Of a stretch of 64,000 bases of DNA, positions 52,430 to 62,062 are shown one piece after another; position 1 is the first letter of the stretch, and every line of letters starts with the position of its first letter. Below the pieces are notes generated by a model. It was not told where the DNA came from, made no database searches, and saw nothing but the letters and a program-made list of their open reading frames with translations. The stretch comes from Candidatus Palauibacter poriticola. Lineage in GTDB: Bacteria; Gemmatimonadota; Gemmatimonadetes; Palauibacterales; Palauibacteraceae. A program made the translations under genes and the position numbers. The stretch spans positions 52,704 to 116,703 of the forward strand of contig JAAXHJ010000076.1 in assembly GCA_012270965.1 (NCBI GenBank). Direction: 5' to 3'.

Positions 52430-52660
52430 TGCTCCCGATGACACAAATCTAGCAGGAGTCCGGCGAGAAAGTAGCCCGAGTTGTTGTAGGTCATCGCCGT
52501 GCCGGGCTCGAAATCGAACGGCTCGGCGGAGCAGCGCGTGACGAGCGTGTCCCGCGGGAGTTCGATTGGTCACGGATCCGACCTCGTAGACGGCGTCCGT
52601 GGGCGTGAGCACGCCGAGTTCGAGGTCGGCGTGACCGAGAGCGAGGGCTTGCCAGGGCCA
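52430..52660 (-). pseudogene. Beta-lactamase-fold serine hydrolase relic
   Basis: On the minus strand ALALGHADLELGVLTPTD and VYEVGSVTN (the region before the SxxK box) appear in one frame, and ELPRDTLVTRCSAEPFDFEP with GTAMTYNNSGYFLAGLLLD (the YxN box) in another. The segment between, and everything after, is missing. An internal deletion with frameshift plus 3' truncation explains it. Confidence 0.65.
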
Positions 52661-52743
52661 ACGGAGGTGGTCCCCACACCTACATTTGTGGGGTGGTCCT
52701 ATTTCGTTGGACAGTCCGAGGGCAAAGCTAAGGTGGATTCCGA

Positions 52744-52935
52744 TTGGGGTTGAGAGATCCTCGCATCGTTGCCTTCGACTGGCGCCTGAACCCAGTTCAA
52801 GCCTACGGTCGTGAGGGTGATGGTCCCGGAGAATTCAGATTCCCGCGACGGCTGGCGGCCGCCGGAGCGCGTCGGCTCGCCGTCCTCGATCCCGGCACCG
52901 CACGCGTTTCCTATCTTGATTCTTCCGGAGATCAG
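52744..52935 (+). pseudogene. Six-bladed beta-propeller relic
   Basis: RIVAFDWRLNPVQAYGREGD followed by GPGEFRFPRRLAAAG and RRLAVLDPGTARVSYLDSSG is the typical N-terminal blade sequence of six-bladed propeller proteins. Only about 60 residues remain; there is no signal peptide before them and the frame loses similarity after 52935. Confidence 0.6.
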
Positions 52936-53173
52936 GTTCGTGGAGGCCGGTCGGTTCTAGCGACCCGTGTGTGGACGCCCCCGGGTGGGCAAGGTCGTGC
53001 GGATGCACCCAGTCCTTGTTCGAGCCCCGGGCACCTCCCGGCACGTCTCCTCCGCGAGTGACGTACCGGGGTGAAGTGTTGCCCGCCGGCGCGTCGCGTC
53101 GGACTGTAGGGCGTGACCGGAGAAAGCCCCGGGGTCGCTTGGAGCTTCGCACAAGTCACGTGGAGCGGAACGG

Positions 53174-55129
53174 ATGAAGGGAAGCAACAGGTGTTCCAAC
53201 CGGCTTGGCGGTCTGGTCCTGCTCGGCGCGGGACTCGGCGCCGGGCCCCTTGCGCTGGTCGCGCAGTCGGGCGCGACGGACGGGGAATGGCGCTACTGGG
53301 CCGGAGACGCCGGGTCCACGCGCTTCGCGCGCCTTGACCAGATCGACGCCTCGAACGTCGGGAACCTGGAGATCGCGTGGCGCTGGCAGGCGCGCAACTT
53401 CGGTCCGACCCCCGAGGGCTACTACCGCGTGACCCCGCTGTACGCGAACGGGATCCTCTACGCCACGGCGGGATTCCGGCGGGCGGCGGTGGCGATCGAT
53501 CCGGAGACGGGGGAGACGCTCTGGATGTATCGGCTCGACGAGGGCGAACGCGGCAGGAACGCGCCGCGCGGCAACTCCGGGCGCGGCGTCGGTTACTGGA
53601 CGAATGGCATCGACGAGCGGGTGCTTCTCATCACGCCCGCCTATCACATGGTCTCCCTGGACGCGAAGACCGGCCTTCCCGACCCGGCCTTCGGCGAAGG
53701 CGGAATCGTGGACCTCAAGCTGGGACTCGGGCGGGAACTGGACCTGGTGAACGACCGCATCGGCTCGAGTTCTCCCCCGGTCGTCGTCGGAGACGTGATC
53801 GTCGTCGGGGCCGCGCTCCCGCAGGGAGGCCGTCCTCCGACCAAGGAGATGCCGCCGGGTCACGTACGGGGTTTCCACGCGCGGACGGGCGAGCAGCTGT
53901 GGACTTTCCACACCATCCCCCAGCCGGGCGATCCCGGCCACGAGACGTGGGAAGACGGATCCTGGGACTACACGGGAAACGCCGCCGTCTGGACGCCGTT
54001 CACGGCGGATCTCAACCTGGGCTACGTCTACCTGCCGGTGGAGGCGGGGACGGGCGACTACTACGGGGGCCATCGCCCCGGCGACAACCTCTACTCGCAG
54101 AGCCTCGTGTGCGTGGACGCGAGCACGGGTGAAGTCGTGTGGTATTTCCAGACGGTGCACCATGGAATCTGGGACTTTGACCCGCCGGCGGCACCCGTTC
54201 TGATGGACATCACGGTGGACGGGCGGGAGATCCAGGCCGTGGCGCAGGTGACGAAGCAGGCCTTCACGTACGTCTTCGACCGCGTGACGGGCGAGCCGGT
54301 GTGGCCGATCGAGGAACGGCCCGTGCCCGCCGGCGACGTGCCGGGGGAATGGTACGCCCCCACGCAGCCCTTTCCGACGCTCCCCGTGCCGTTCGACATG
54401 CAGGGCGCGACCGAGGACGACCTGATCGACCTCACGCCGGAACTCAAGGCGGAGGCGCTCGAGATCGCGAAGAACCTCACGCTCGGCGAGCTGTTCACGC
54501 CGCCGACCGTGATCGTCGAGGGGGGGAACCAGGGGACCCTCATCACCCCCGGCAGCCTTGGGGGGGCGAACTGGCCGGGCGCGGCGTACGACCCCGAGAC
54601 GCAGAGGCTCTTCGTAGGGTCCGCGACGCGCGGCACGGTGATCGGACTGGTGAACGATCCCGAATCGTCGAACATGCGCTACATCGCCGGACGCCCGCGT
54701 GGCGTAGGCGGCCCGGGGGGCCTGCCGATCCTGAAGCCGCCGTGGGGACGGATCACGGCGCTCGACATGAGGACGGGCCGGAAGGTGTGGCAGGTCGCGA
54801 ACGACCACACGCCGTCGTTCGTCGAGGAACACCCGGCGCTGGAAGGCGTCGACGTCCCGCGCACCGGGCGGCCCAGCCGGGCGGGGCTCCTCGCCACGAG
54901 CACGCTGCTCTTCGCGGGCACGGGCGGGGGGACGATGTCGGCGGACCCCACGGGCCTCCTGCGCGCACACGACAAGGAGACGGGCGAGATCCTGGCCGAG
55001 ATCGAACTGCCGGCGCACCAGACCGGCGTCCCGATGACGTACATGCACGGCGGGAGGCAGTACATCGTCGCCGCCGTGGCGGGGCGCGGCGTGCCGGGGG
55101 AACTCGTCGCCCTCCGGCTCCCCGGCTAG
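53174..55129 (+). CDS. PQQ-dependent quinoprotein dehydrogenase
   Basis: A 651-residue exported quinoprotein with signal peptide (LGGLVLLGAGLGAGPLALVA). The eight-bladed propeller begins WRYWAGDAGSTRFARLDQID and contains tryptophan-docking phrases such as DPETGETLWMYR, DASTGEVVWYFQTVHHGIWD, TGEPVWPIEERPV and TGRKVWQV. Similar to the soluble part of glucose/alcohol-type PQQ enzymes, with no cytochrome domain. It leads an operon with a GcvT-type protein and two flavoproteins. The substrate is unknown, and no PQQ biosynthesis gene is in the window. Confidence 0.88.
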   Translation: MKGSNRCSNRLGGLVLLGAGLGAGPLALVAQSGATDGEWRYWAGDAGSTRFARLDQIDASNVGNLEIAWRWQARNFGPTPEGYYRVTPLYANGILYATAGFRRAAVAIDPETGETLWMYRLDEGERGRNAPRGNSGRGVGYWTNGIDERVLLITPAYHMVSLDAKTGLPDPAFGEGGIVDLKLGLGRELDLVNDRIGSSSPPVVVGDVIVVGAALPQGGRPPTKEMPPGHVRGFHARTGEQLWTFHTIPQPGDPGHETWEDGSWDYTGNAAVWTPFTADLNLGYVYLPVEAGTGDYYGGHRPGDNLYSQSLVCVDASTGEVVWYFQTVHHGIWDFDPPAAPVLMDITVDGREIQAVAQVTKQAFTYVFDRVTGEPVWPIEERPVPAGDVPGEWYAPTQPFPTLPVPFDMQGATEDDLIDLTPELKAEALEIAKNLTLGELFTPPTVIVEGGNQGTLITPGSLGGANWPGAAYDPETQRLFVGSATRGTVIGLVNDPESSNMRYIAGRPRGVGGPGGLPILKPPWGRITALDMRTGRKVWQVANDHTPSFVEEHPALEGVDVPRTGRPSRAGLLATSTLLFAGTGGGTMSADPTGLLRAHDKETGEILAEIELPAHQTGVPMTYMHGGRQYIVAAVAGRGVPGELVALRLPG

Positions 55130-55169
55130 TCCGCCGATCCGGCAGCCGGCCACCCGCGGAAAAACCACG

Positions 55170-56378
55170 GTGCGAGTGCCTTCCGCCGTCCGGGGAACGC
55201 CCTTTCACGAGCGGACCGGTCCGCTCTGCCAGGCGGGCAACTGGCGGCGCTGGGCCGGGCACTTCGCGGCGAGTTCGTACGAGCCGACGCACGAGCACGA
55301 GTACCAAGCCATCCGCTCGGCGTGTGCGCTCATCGATGTCTCGCCCCTCTACAAGTACCGGCTTTCGGGCCCGGGGGCGGCGGCGCTCGCGAACCGGGTC
55401 GTGACTCGGGATGTCGACCGGCAGGACGTGGGACGGGTGTACTACACGCCCTGGTGCGACGCGGCGGGGAAGGTGCGCGACGACGGCACCCTGCACCGGC
55501 TCGGCGCCTCCGACTTCCGCCTTACGTCCGCCGAACCGACGCTGACGTGGCTGCACGAGAACGCCCGGGGACTCGACGTGAACATCGAGGAAGAGACGGA
55601 GCGCGTGGCCGCGCTCGCCCTGCAAGGGCCCCGTTCGCGCGACCTGCTCCGGCGGATCACCGACGGTGATGTGGCGGAACTCCGCTATTTTGGCGTGATG
55701 TCGGCGCGGATCGCCGGGATTGCGGCGGAAATATCGCGCACGGGCTACACCGGCGACCTCGGCTACGAGATCTGGGTCCGCGCGGCGGACGCGATTCCGC
55801 TGTGGGACGCCCTCACGGCGGCCGGGGGACCGTTCGGCCTCGCCCCGGCGGGCATGCTCGCCCTGGACATGGCGCGCCTCGAGGCCGGCCTGCTCCTCGT
55901 CGACGTCGACTTCATCCCGGCCCACCGTGCGATCATCGAGGGCCAGAAGTCGTCTCCGTACGAACTCGGCCTCGGCTGGACCGTGTCGCTCGAGGCGTCG
56001 AACTTCGTGGGCCGGGCGGCACTCCGCGCCGAACGGGCCCGCCCGCCCGCCTGGCGCTTCCGCGGGATCGCCCTCGACTGGGAGTCGCTCGAGGCCGCCT
56101 ACGCGACCGTCGGCCTCCCCCCGCAACTCCCGGGCACGACCCTGCGCGACAGCGTGCCGCTGTACGCGGGCGGACGACAGGTGGGATACGCCACGAGCCG
56201 GGGCTGGTCGCCGACCCTCAAGACCTACCTGGGACTGGCGCACCTCGAAGCGGAGTCCGCAGTCGTCGGAACCGCACTCGAGATCGAGGTGACCGTCGAG
56301 CACCGGCGCCGCCGGGCCGGGGCCACGGTGGCGAAGGCCCCGTTCTTCGACCCGGAGAGGAAACGGGCCACGCCGTGA
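55170..56378 (+). CDS. GcvT/DmdA-family aminomethyltransferase-like protein
   Basis: A 402-residue folate-dependent methyl- or aminomethyl-transferase fold. GcvT features: CALIDVSPLYKYRLSGPGA, the substrate loop RRITDGDVAELRYFGV, SRTGYTGDLGYEIWV, and LDMARLEAGLLLVDVDF with IPAHRAII. The family includes glycine cleavage T protein, dimethylglycine and sarcosine dehydrogenase domains and the DMSP demethylase. No gcvP/H is near, so the role is probably in demethylation of a small organic compound. It starts with GTG at 55170, and its stop overlaps the next start (GTGA). Confidence 0.8.
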   Translation: MRVPSAVRGTPFHERTGPLCQAGNWRRWAGHFAASSYEPTHEHEYQAIRSACALIDVSPLYKYRLSGPGAAALANRVVTRDVDRQDVGRVYYTPWCDAAGKVRDDGTLHRLGASDFRLTSAEPTLTWLHENARGLDVNIEEETERVAALALQGPRSRDLLRRITDGDVAELRYFGVMSARIAGIAAEISRTGYTGDLGYEIWVRAADAIPLWDALTAAGGPFGLAPAGMLALDMARLEAGLLLVDVDFIPAHRAIIEGQKSSPYELGLGWTVSLEASNFVGRAALRAERARPPAWRFRGIALDWESLEAAYATVGLPPQLPGTTLRDSVPLYAGGRQVGYATSRGWSPTLKTYLGLAHLEAESAVVGTALEIEVTVEHRRRRAGATVAKAPFFDPERKRATP

Positions 56379-58000
56379 GGGCGACGAACACGTACGACGC
56401 GATCATCGTGGGCGGCGGCCACAACGGCCTCATCAACGCCGCCTACCTCGCCCGGGCGGGACTTCGCGTCGTCGTGCTCGAGCGCCGGCACCTGGTGGGC
56501 GGAGCCGCCGTCACGGAGGAGATCTTCCCCGGCTTCAAGTATTCCGTCGCCTCCTACGTCGTGAGCCTGCTGAGGCCCGAAATCATCCGCGACCTGCAAC
56601 TCGCGCGGCACGGGTTGGAGATCCTCCCCCTCGAGAGCACGGTCACGCCGCTTCCGAACGGCGACTACCTCGGCCGCTGGGCCGACCACGACCAGACGCG
56701 ACGCGACCTCTATCGCCATTCTCCGAAGGACGCCGAGGCGTACGACGACTTCGCGACGCTCATGTACCAGCTCGCGTGGGCCGTGAAGCCCCTCCTCGGC
56801 GTCGTGCCACCCGACCCGATCTCTCCCGGACTGCGCGACCTGAAGACCCTGCTCATGCTGGGACGGCACGCGCGCGGCCTCGACGAGAAGCGGTTCCATG
56901 CGCTCTTCAAGTTGGGGACGATGAGCGCGGCGGATTATCTCGACGAGTGGTTCGAGTCGGATCCGCTGAAGGCGACGATGTCCGCGAGTGGGATCATCGG
57001 GACCTTCCTCGGCCCTCGCTCTCCGGGGACGGCCTACGTCCTTCTCCATCACTACATGGGGGAGATCGACGGCGTGTTCCGCGCGTGGGGGTTCGCGCGG
57101 GGTGGGAACGGGATGGTCAGCGAGTCCATCGCGTCGGCGGCCAAATCCCACGGTGCCGAGATCCGAACCGGAGCCACGGTCGAGCGCGTGCTCACGAGGA
57201 ATGGGTGGGTTCACGGGGTCGTCCTCGACGACGGCGAGGAACTCACGGCGAAGACGGTCGTGTCGGGGGTCGATCCGAAACGCACCTTCCTCGGCCTGCT
57301 TGACCCGGACGAGCTGCCGGACGATTTCGCGCGCGCGATCCGGCGCTTTCGGATCCGCGGCTCCTCCGGGAAGGTCAACCTCTCGCTGTCGGAGGCGCCG
57401 GAGTTCTCATGCCTGCCTGGGGGAGGGCCGCACCTGCGCGGTGCGTTCTCCATCAGTCCGAGCCTGGACTACCTGGAGCGCGCCTACGACGACGCGAAGT
57501 ACGGCGGATTCTCGCACCGGCCCTACATGGACATTGTGATTCCGTCCATGATCGACCCCGGGATGGCGCCGCCGGGACGGCACGTGATGTCGATCTTCGT
57601 GCAGTACGCCGCCTTCGACCTCAAGGGCGGCTGGGACGACGCGAAGCGGGAGGCGTTCGGGGACGCCGTCGTCGACACGCTCTCGGAGTACGTGCCGAAC
57701 CTCGCCGACTCCATCCTCCACCGCCAAGTGCTCACGCCGCTGGACATGCAGGAGCAACTGGGGCTCACCGAGGGCAACATCTTTCACGGCGAACTGACGC
57801 CGCAGCAGCTCTTCTTCTTCCGTCCGTCGCCCGCCTGGGCCGATTACCGGACGCCCGTGCGCGGATTCTATCAGTGCGGCTCGGGCACACATCCGGGAGG
57901 CGGGGTGTGCGGGGCCTCCGGGCGGCTCGCCGCGCTCGAGATCCTCCGAGACCTGCGGCGGCGGCGCGGCGCCGGAACCACGGCGGCACCCGGCCGGTGA
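56375..58000 (+). CDS. Phytoene desaturase/PYROXD2-like FAD oxidoreductase, copy 1
   Basis: A 541-residue flavoprotein. The FAD motif AIIVGGGHNGLINAAYLARA is followed by LERRHLVGGAAVTEEIFPG; near the C-terminus is GFYQCGSGTHPGGGVCGASG, the FAD pyrophosphate-binding end of the carotenoid isomerase/desaturase superfamily. The group without carotenoid genes nearby is usually annotated NAD(P)/FAD oxidoreductase (PYROXD2-like) and has no proven substrate. Coupled by GTGA overlaps at both ends. Confidence 0.85.
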   Translation: MRATNTYDAIIVGGGHNGLINAAYLARAGLRVVVLERRHLVGGAAVTEEIFPGFKYSVASYVVSLLRPEIIRDLQLARHGLEILPLESTVTPLPNGDYLGRWADHDQTRRDLYRHSPKDAEAYDDFATLMYQLAWAVKPLLGVVPPDPISPGLRDLKTLLMLGRHARGLDEKRFHALFKLGTMSAADYLDEWFESDPLKATMSASGIIGTFLGPRSPGTAYVLLHHYMGEIDGVFRAWGFARGGNGMVSESIASAAKSHGAEIRTGATVERVLTRNGWVHGVVLDDGEELTAKTVVSGVDPKRTFLGLLDPDELPDDFARAIRRFRIRGSSGKVNLSLSEAPEFSCLPGGGPHLRGAFSISPSLDYLERAYDDAKYGGFSHRPYMDIVIPSMIDPGMAPPGRHVMSIFVQYAAFDLKGGWDDAKREAFGDAVVDTLSEYVPNLADSILHRQVLTPLDMQEQLGLTEGNIFHGELTPQQLFFFRPSPAWADYRTPVRGFYQCGSGTHPGGGVCGASGRLAALEILRDLRRRRGAGTTAAPGR

Positions 58001-59631
58001 AGGCCTGCGACGCAGTCGTCATCGGAGCGGGCCACAACGGTCTCATCGCGGCGGCCTACCTGGCGCGAGCGGGACTCCGCGTGGTTGTCGTCGAACGGAG
58101 CGAGGCCGCCGGTGGGTGTGGCGCCACGGAGGAGGTGTGGCCCGGGTATCGCGTGGACACCGGCGCGCACAGCCTGACCGGGATCGATCCCCGCGTCATG
58201 GCCGGCTTCGGCCTGAAGGAGGCGGGACCGAGGGGCGCCGGGCTGGACCTCATGTCTCCCGCTCCCTGCGTCGTATCGCCGCAGCCGGAGGGGGAAGCGC
58301 TCATCCTGGAGCGGGATCCGGCCCGGACGGCGGATCTGATTCGCCCCTTCTCCGCGCGGGACGCCGCCCGCTGGCCCGAGTTCGTGCGCGCGATGTCGCG
58401 GGCAAGCCGAGCCCTCGGCGTGCTATACGGCACTCTACCGCCGCGACTCGCGGGCGCCGGCCGCGGCGACCTGTGGGAACTTCTTCGTCTCGGCGCGAAG
58501 ATGAACCGCTTGGGACGGCGGGACGCCCTCGAACTGATGCGGCTCATCCCGATGACGGTGGAGGAGCTGCTCCACGAGTGGTTCGAGAGCGAAGCGCTGA
58601 AGGGCACGCTCGCGGCGGAGGGCATACGCGGGATCTGTCAGGGGCCGCTGGCCTCCGGCACCGGCTACATGTTCCTCCACCACATGGTCGGCGCGGGCGG
58701 GGTCGTGCGGCGAAGGCGCCAGGTGCGCGGCGGGATGGGTGCCCTGGGTGACGCTCTTCGGCGCGTCGCCGTCGCTGCGGGAGCGGAGGTTCGCCTCGGC
58801 CACGAGGTGGCCTCGATCCGCGTCGAGGACGGGCACGCCACGGGCATCGCCCTCGCCGGGGGTGGCGAGATCGCGGCGTCCCGCGTCGTCTCCTCCGCCG
58901 ACCCCGGCCACACGCTGCTCGGACTTGTCGATCCCGGCGAACTGGCCCCCGAGTTCCTCCGCGCACTCGACAACATCAAGTACCGGGGCGTCGTCGCGAA
59001 GGTGCACCTCGCGCTGGGCGAGCCGCCGCGCCTGCGGTCGGGCGGCGACGCGGCCCAGACGGCTTTGCCTGGCGGCGACGTGGCCCAGGCCGCCCTGCTC
59101 GCCGGCGCCGCCATCACGGTTGCGCCGAGCATCCACTACATCGAGCGCGCGTACGACGATGCGAAGTACGGGCGTCCCTCCGTACGGCCGGTCCTCGACG
59201 CCGTCCTCACGACGGCGCTCGATCCGTCCCTCGCGCCGGAAGGGTGTCACCTCCTGTCCGTAGCGTCCCAGTACACGCCCTTCCGACTGACCCACGGATC
59301 CTGGAACGCGGAGCGCCGCGAGGCGCTGGGGGATGCGGTCGTCCAGGCGCTGACCGAGCACATCCCCAACCTCGAGGGGGCGATCCTGCACCGGCACGTG
59401 CTGACCCCGGCCGACCTCGCCGACCGGTTCGCGCTGCCCGAAGGGAACATCCATCACGGCGAAATGACGCTCGATCAGGTCTTCCTCGGACGCCCCGTCG
59501 CGGGCTGGGCCCGATACCGCACCCCGATCGACGGACTCTACCTGTGCGGAGCGGGCACGCACCCGGGCGGCGGGCTCAACGGCCGGCCCGGCGGCGGCGC
59601 CGCCGCCCGCATCCTCCGCGATCTCAAGTAG
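57997..59631 (+). CDS. Phytoene desaturase/PYROXD2-like FAD oxidoreductase, copy 2
   Basis: A 544-residue paralogue of the preceding protein: VVIGAGHNGLIAAAYLARAG at the start, VERSEAAGGCGATEEVWPG, HEWFESEALKGTLAAEGI, and the ending GLYLCGAGTHPGGGLNGRPG. It has an insert with two GGDxAQ-type repeats near residue 350-370 (GGDAAQTALPGGDVAQAALL). The GTG at 57997 overlaps the previous stop. The pair could work as a heteromer, as neighbours with this degree of divergence often do. Last gene of the operon. Confidence 0.85.
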   Translation: MKACDAVVIGAGHNGLIAAAYLARAGLRVVVVERSEAAGGCGATEEVWPGYRVDTGAHSLTGIDPRVMAGFGLKEAGPRGAGLDLMSPAPCVVSPQPEGEALILERDPARTADLIRPFSARDAARWPEFVRAMSRASRALGVLYGTLPPRLAGAGRGDLWELLRLGAKMNRLGRRDALELMRLIPMTVEELLHEWFESEALKGTLAAEGIRGICQGPLASGTGYMFLHHMVGAGGVVRRRRQVRGGMGALGDALRRVAVAAGAEVRLGHEVASIRVEDGHATGIALAGGGEIAASRVVSSADPGHTLLGLVDPGELAPEFLRALDNIKYRGVVAKVHLALGEPPRLRSGGDAAQTALPGGDVAQAALLAGAAITVAPSIHYIERAYDDAKYGRPSVRPVLDAVLTTALDPSLAPEGCHLLSVASQYTPFRLTHGSWNAERREALGDAVVQALTEHIPNLEGAILHRHVLTPADLADRFALPEGNIHHGEMTLDQVFLGRPVAGWARYRTPIDGLYLCGAGTHPGGGLNGRPGGGAAARILRDLK

Positions 59632-59671
59632 TACCGCCTCCTCGAATCCTCTCGGCTTGGCACGAGGTCCG

Positions 59672-59699
59672 CGGCCGCCCCAACTTGCCGGGGCGGCCG
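59672..59699. terminator. Perfect 10-pair hairpin between convergent genes
   Basis: CGGCCGCCCC and GGGGCGGCCG pair perfectly around an eight-base loop (AACTTGCC), between the plus-strand flavoprotein stop (59631) and the minus-strand VOC stop (59826). The position fits a bidirectional terminator; there is no clear T-run. Confidence 0.55.
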
Positions 59700-59825
59700 A
59701 GCACCAACGGCACGGCGGGGCCGGAGACGAGACATGCAGAGTCCACATCTGGACGACGGACACGACACTCAAGGCGCCCGAGCCGGACCGGGAACCCGAC
59801 CCGCTGCTTTAGAGGAGTGCCCCAA

Positions 59826-60248
59826 TTAGTCCAGATCGATGCCGCGGCTGATGCGGAAGACGTGACCGTCGGGGTGGCGCACGTGCATCTCGCGCACGCC
59901 CCACGGCATGTCCGCGGGGGGCCACGTGACTTCGAGGCCCTGCTGGACGCACCGCTCATGCACGGCGTCGACGTCGTCCACCCAGACCGACATCCAGACC
60001 CCCTTGTCGGCCCCGTCGTCGCCGTCCGGTCCGAACGTCCTCGCTACGGGGCTCCGGCCTCGACCGCCCTGACCGTTCTGGCAGAGGAAAACCTGGCAAT
60101 CCCCCGAAACGACGCCTCCGAAGTCCGGCGGATCGCCCCAGTCCCAACTTTTTCTCCATCCCCACCGTTCGAACCAGGCGAAACTCTCCTGTAGATCCGA
60201 GACGTTCAGGATCGGCGTCAGTCCTTTCGCGAACCCGTCGGCCTTCAA
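59826..60248 (-). CDS. VOC (glyoxalase/bleomycin-resistance) family protein
   Basis: A 140-residue single-module VOC protein: LTPILNVSDLQESFAWFERW, VFLCQNGQGGRG, WMSVWVDDVDAVHERCVQQG, and PWGVREMHVRHPDGHVFRIS with the late Glu/His pair. The start is not clear; a TTG at 60248 directly follows the malate dehydrogenase stop and would give a natural N-terminus. Members of this kind bind aromatic or small ligands, and the reaction is unknown. Confidence 0.7.
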   Translation of the reverse strand: MKADGFAKGLTPILNVSDLQESFAWFERWGWRKSWDWGDPPDFGGVVSGDCQVFLCQNGQGGRGRSPVARTFGPDGDDGADKGVWMSVWVDDVDAVHERCVQQGLEVTWPPADMPWGVREMHVRHPDGHVFRISRGIDLD

Positions 60249-60250
60249 GG

Positions 60251-61231
60251 CTAGCCGAGGAGGTCGGCTACGGCGTCGCGTTCGGCGCGGAGTTCCGCGT
60301 CCGTGATCTCCATGCGCTCGCGGCTGAAGTCGCTCGGGTCGAGGCCTTCCACGACGGAGTAGTCGCCGTCCGCGCACGTCACGGGCTGCGAATAGACCAC
60401 GCCCTCGGCCACGCCGTAGCGTCCGTCCGCGTGCACGGCCATGCTCGTCCAGTCCCCCTCCGGCGAGCCGTGCACCCACGTCCGCACGTGGTCGATGGCG
60501 GCGGAGGCGGCCGACGCCGCCGAAGAGGCGCCGCGCGCCTGGATGATTTCCGCTCCCCGCTTCTGGACCTTCGGGATGAAGGTGTCGCGAACCCAACCTT
60601 CGTCGACGAGATCAGCGGCCGGGGCACCCGCCACCGTGCACCGGCTGATGTCCGGGTACTGGGTCGCCGAGTGGTTGCCCCAGATCGTCATGCGCCGGAT
60701 CTCCGTCGCGTGCGTGCCCGTCTTCTCGGCAAGCTGGCTGATCGCCCGGTTGTGGTCGAGACGGGTCATGGCCGAGAACTGCCGGCGGTCGAGCTTCGGG
60801 GCGTTGGCGGCCGCAATCAGGCAGTTCGTGTTCGCCGGGTTTCCGACCACGAGGACGCGCGCGTCCGGCGACGCGTGATCGCTCAGCGCACGCCCCTGCG
60901 GGCCGAAGATTCTTCCGTTGTCGGCCAGCAGATCGCCCCGCTCCATCCCCGCCCCCCGCGGCTTGGCGCCGACGAGCAGCGCGTAGTCGACTCCGTCGAA
61001 CGCCTCGCTCGCATCCACAGTCCCGACGACGCCGCGCAGGAGCGGAAAGGCGCAGTCGTTGAGTTCCATCTCGACGCCGCGCAGAGCGTCGAGCGCGGGC
61101 GGGATCTCCAGCAGTTGAAGCGTGACGGACCGGTCCGGCCCGAGCATGTCCCCGGCCGCGATCCTGAAGGCGAGGGCGTATCCGATATTCCCTGCGCCCC
61201 CCGTGATGGCGACCCGCGCTGGTGCCGTCAT
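60251..61231 (-). CDS. mdh: Malate dehydrogenase
   Basis: Interconverts malate and oxaloacetate with NAD in the TCA cycle. 326 residues, the size of the two-domain MDH type. NAD motif [17 protein letters not shown]; substrate arginines in the loop [18 protein letters not shown]; catalytic His region [15 protein letters not shown], with DHNRA upstream. ATG at 61231. An Ala/Ser-rich patch ([14 protein letters not shown]) is present near residue 240 but in a position that often varies. Confidence 0.93.
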   Translation of the reverse strand: MTAPARVAITGGAGNIGYALAFRIAAGDMLGPDRSVTLQLLEIPPALDALRGVEMELNDCAFPLLRGVVGTVDASEAFDGVDYALLVGAKPRGAGMERGDLLADNGRIFGPQGRALSDHASPDARVLVVGNPANTNCLIAAANAPKLDRRQFSAMTRLDHNRAISQLAEKTGTHATEIRRMTIWGNHSATQYPDISRCTVAGAPAADLVDEGWVRDTFIPKVQKRGAEIIQARGASSAASAASAAIDHVRTWVHGSPEGDWTSMAVHADGRYGVAEGVVYSQPVTCADGDYSVVEGLDPSDFSRERMEITDAELRAERDAVADLLG

Positions 61232-61495
61232 GTCGTCTCCGCGCGTTGCGTGTGAGTGATCGGTGAATGTCCGCGAGCCCCGTTCTCGCGGGCATCAGAG
61301 CCCGGTGACGGGTCTTCCCGACGCCGATACGCACCGGGGGCGCCAAACTCACAGGACCGACACCTCAAGTCCAGCACCAGCTCACCGGTTCCGACCGCGA
61401 GGAGGCGAACCCGCGCGGTCTCGCGCCGACGCTCGCGGCGTGGCAAACTTCGGCGCTTCCCGCACCCGGGGGATCCGATCCGCAAACACGCTCAC

Positions 61496-62056
61496 ATGAC
61501 TCGTCTGATGGCGGTGCTGCTCGCGCTTTGCGCCATCCTGCTCGGCCTGCTCGCGGCGGCGGCGGCCACGGGGGCAGGCCGCGCCACCCCGCTCCCCCAC
61601 CCCGCGCACGCCCCGATGCAGGTGGGGATCGACGCGGGCGAACTCGGCGCACCGACGTGGGCGGCGTACGTCGCCGGCATCGCCATGCTCGGAACGATGT
61701 GGGTCACGATGCTGATCGGGTTCCGGGAAGGACACTGGATCCGGCGGGCGGTCGGCGCGTGGATGGTGGGCTACGTCCTCCTCTTCGTGGTGCTCGTGTG
61801 GTCCTTCGATGCCTATGCCGCCGGCGATGCGACGATCGTCCTCGGTTTCACGGCGCCGACCTCCCTGCTGGTGTACGGGCTCACGCTCGCGCCGTGGATT
61901 CCCCTGCTTGCCATCACGTGGGCGTTCGAGCACGCCTACTTCGGCTCCCGCGAACAGGCCCGCTTCGATGAGGTTGTCGCGCAGCGGAGGGAGAAAGGGG
62001 GACGCTCCCACAACGCCCGCGGCGATTCCGGCGACGACGGCGGCGGCGGGGAATAG
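61496..62056 (+). CDS. Four-helix membrane protein linked to a symporter
   Basis: A 186-residue protein from the ATG at 61496, with four hydrophobic helices (LMAVLLALCAILLGLLAAA, YVAGIAMLGTMWVTMLIGF, AVGAWMVGYVLLFVVLVWS, LLVYGLTLAPWIPLLAITWA) and a charged tail ending in an Asp/Gly run. The gene is six bases before the sodium:solute symporter start, a spacing that suggests co-expression. It resembles small accessory subunits that accompany some SSS transporters, but no specific family was recognised. Confidence 0.65.
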   Translation: MTRLMAVLLALCAILLGLLAAAAATGAGRATPLPHPAHAPMQVGIDAGELGAPTWAAYVAGIAMLGTMWVTMLIGFREGHWIRRAVGAWMVGYVLLFVVLVWSFDAYAAGDATIVLGFTAPTSLLVYGLTLAPWIPLLAITWAFEHAYFGSREQARFDEVVAQRREKGGRSHNARGDSGDDGGGGE

Positions 62057-62062
62057 CGGCCG

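Noticed and set aside
53156..55168. Minus-strand 670-residue frame opposite the PQQ dehydrogenase
   Set aside because: Arg/His/Val-rich shadow with no motifs; the plus strand codes for a recognised quinoprotein.
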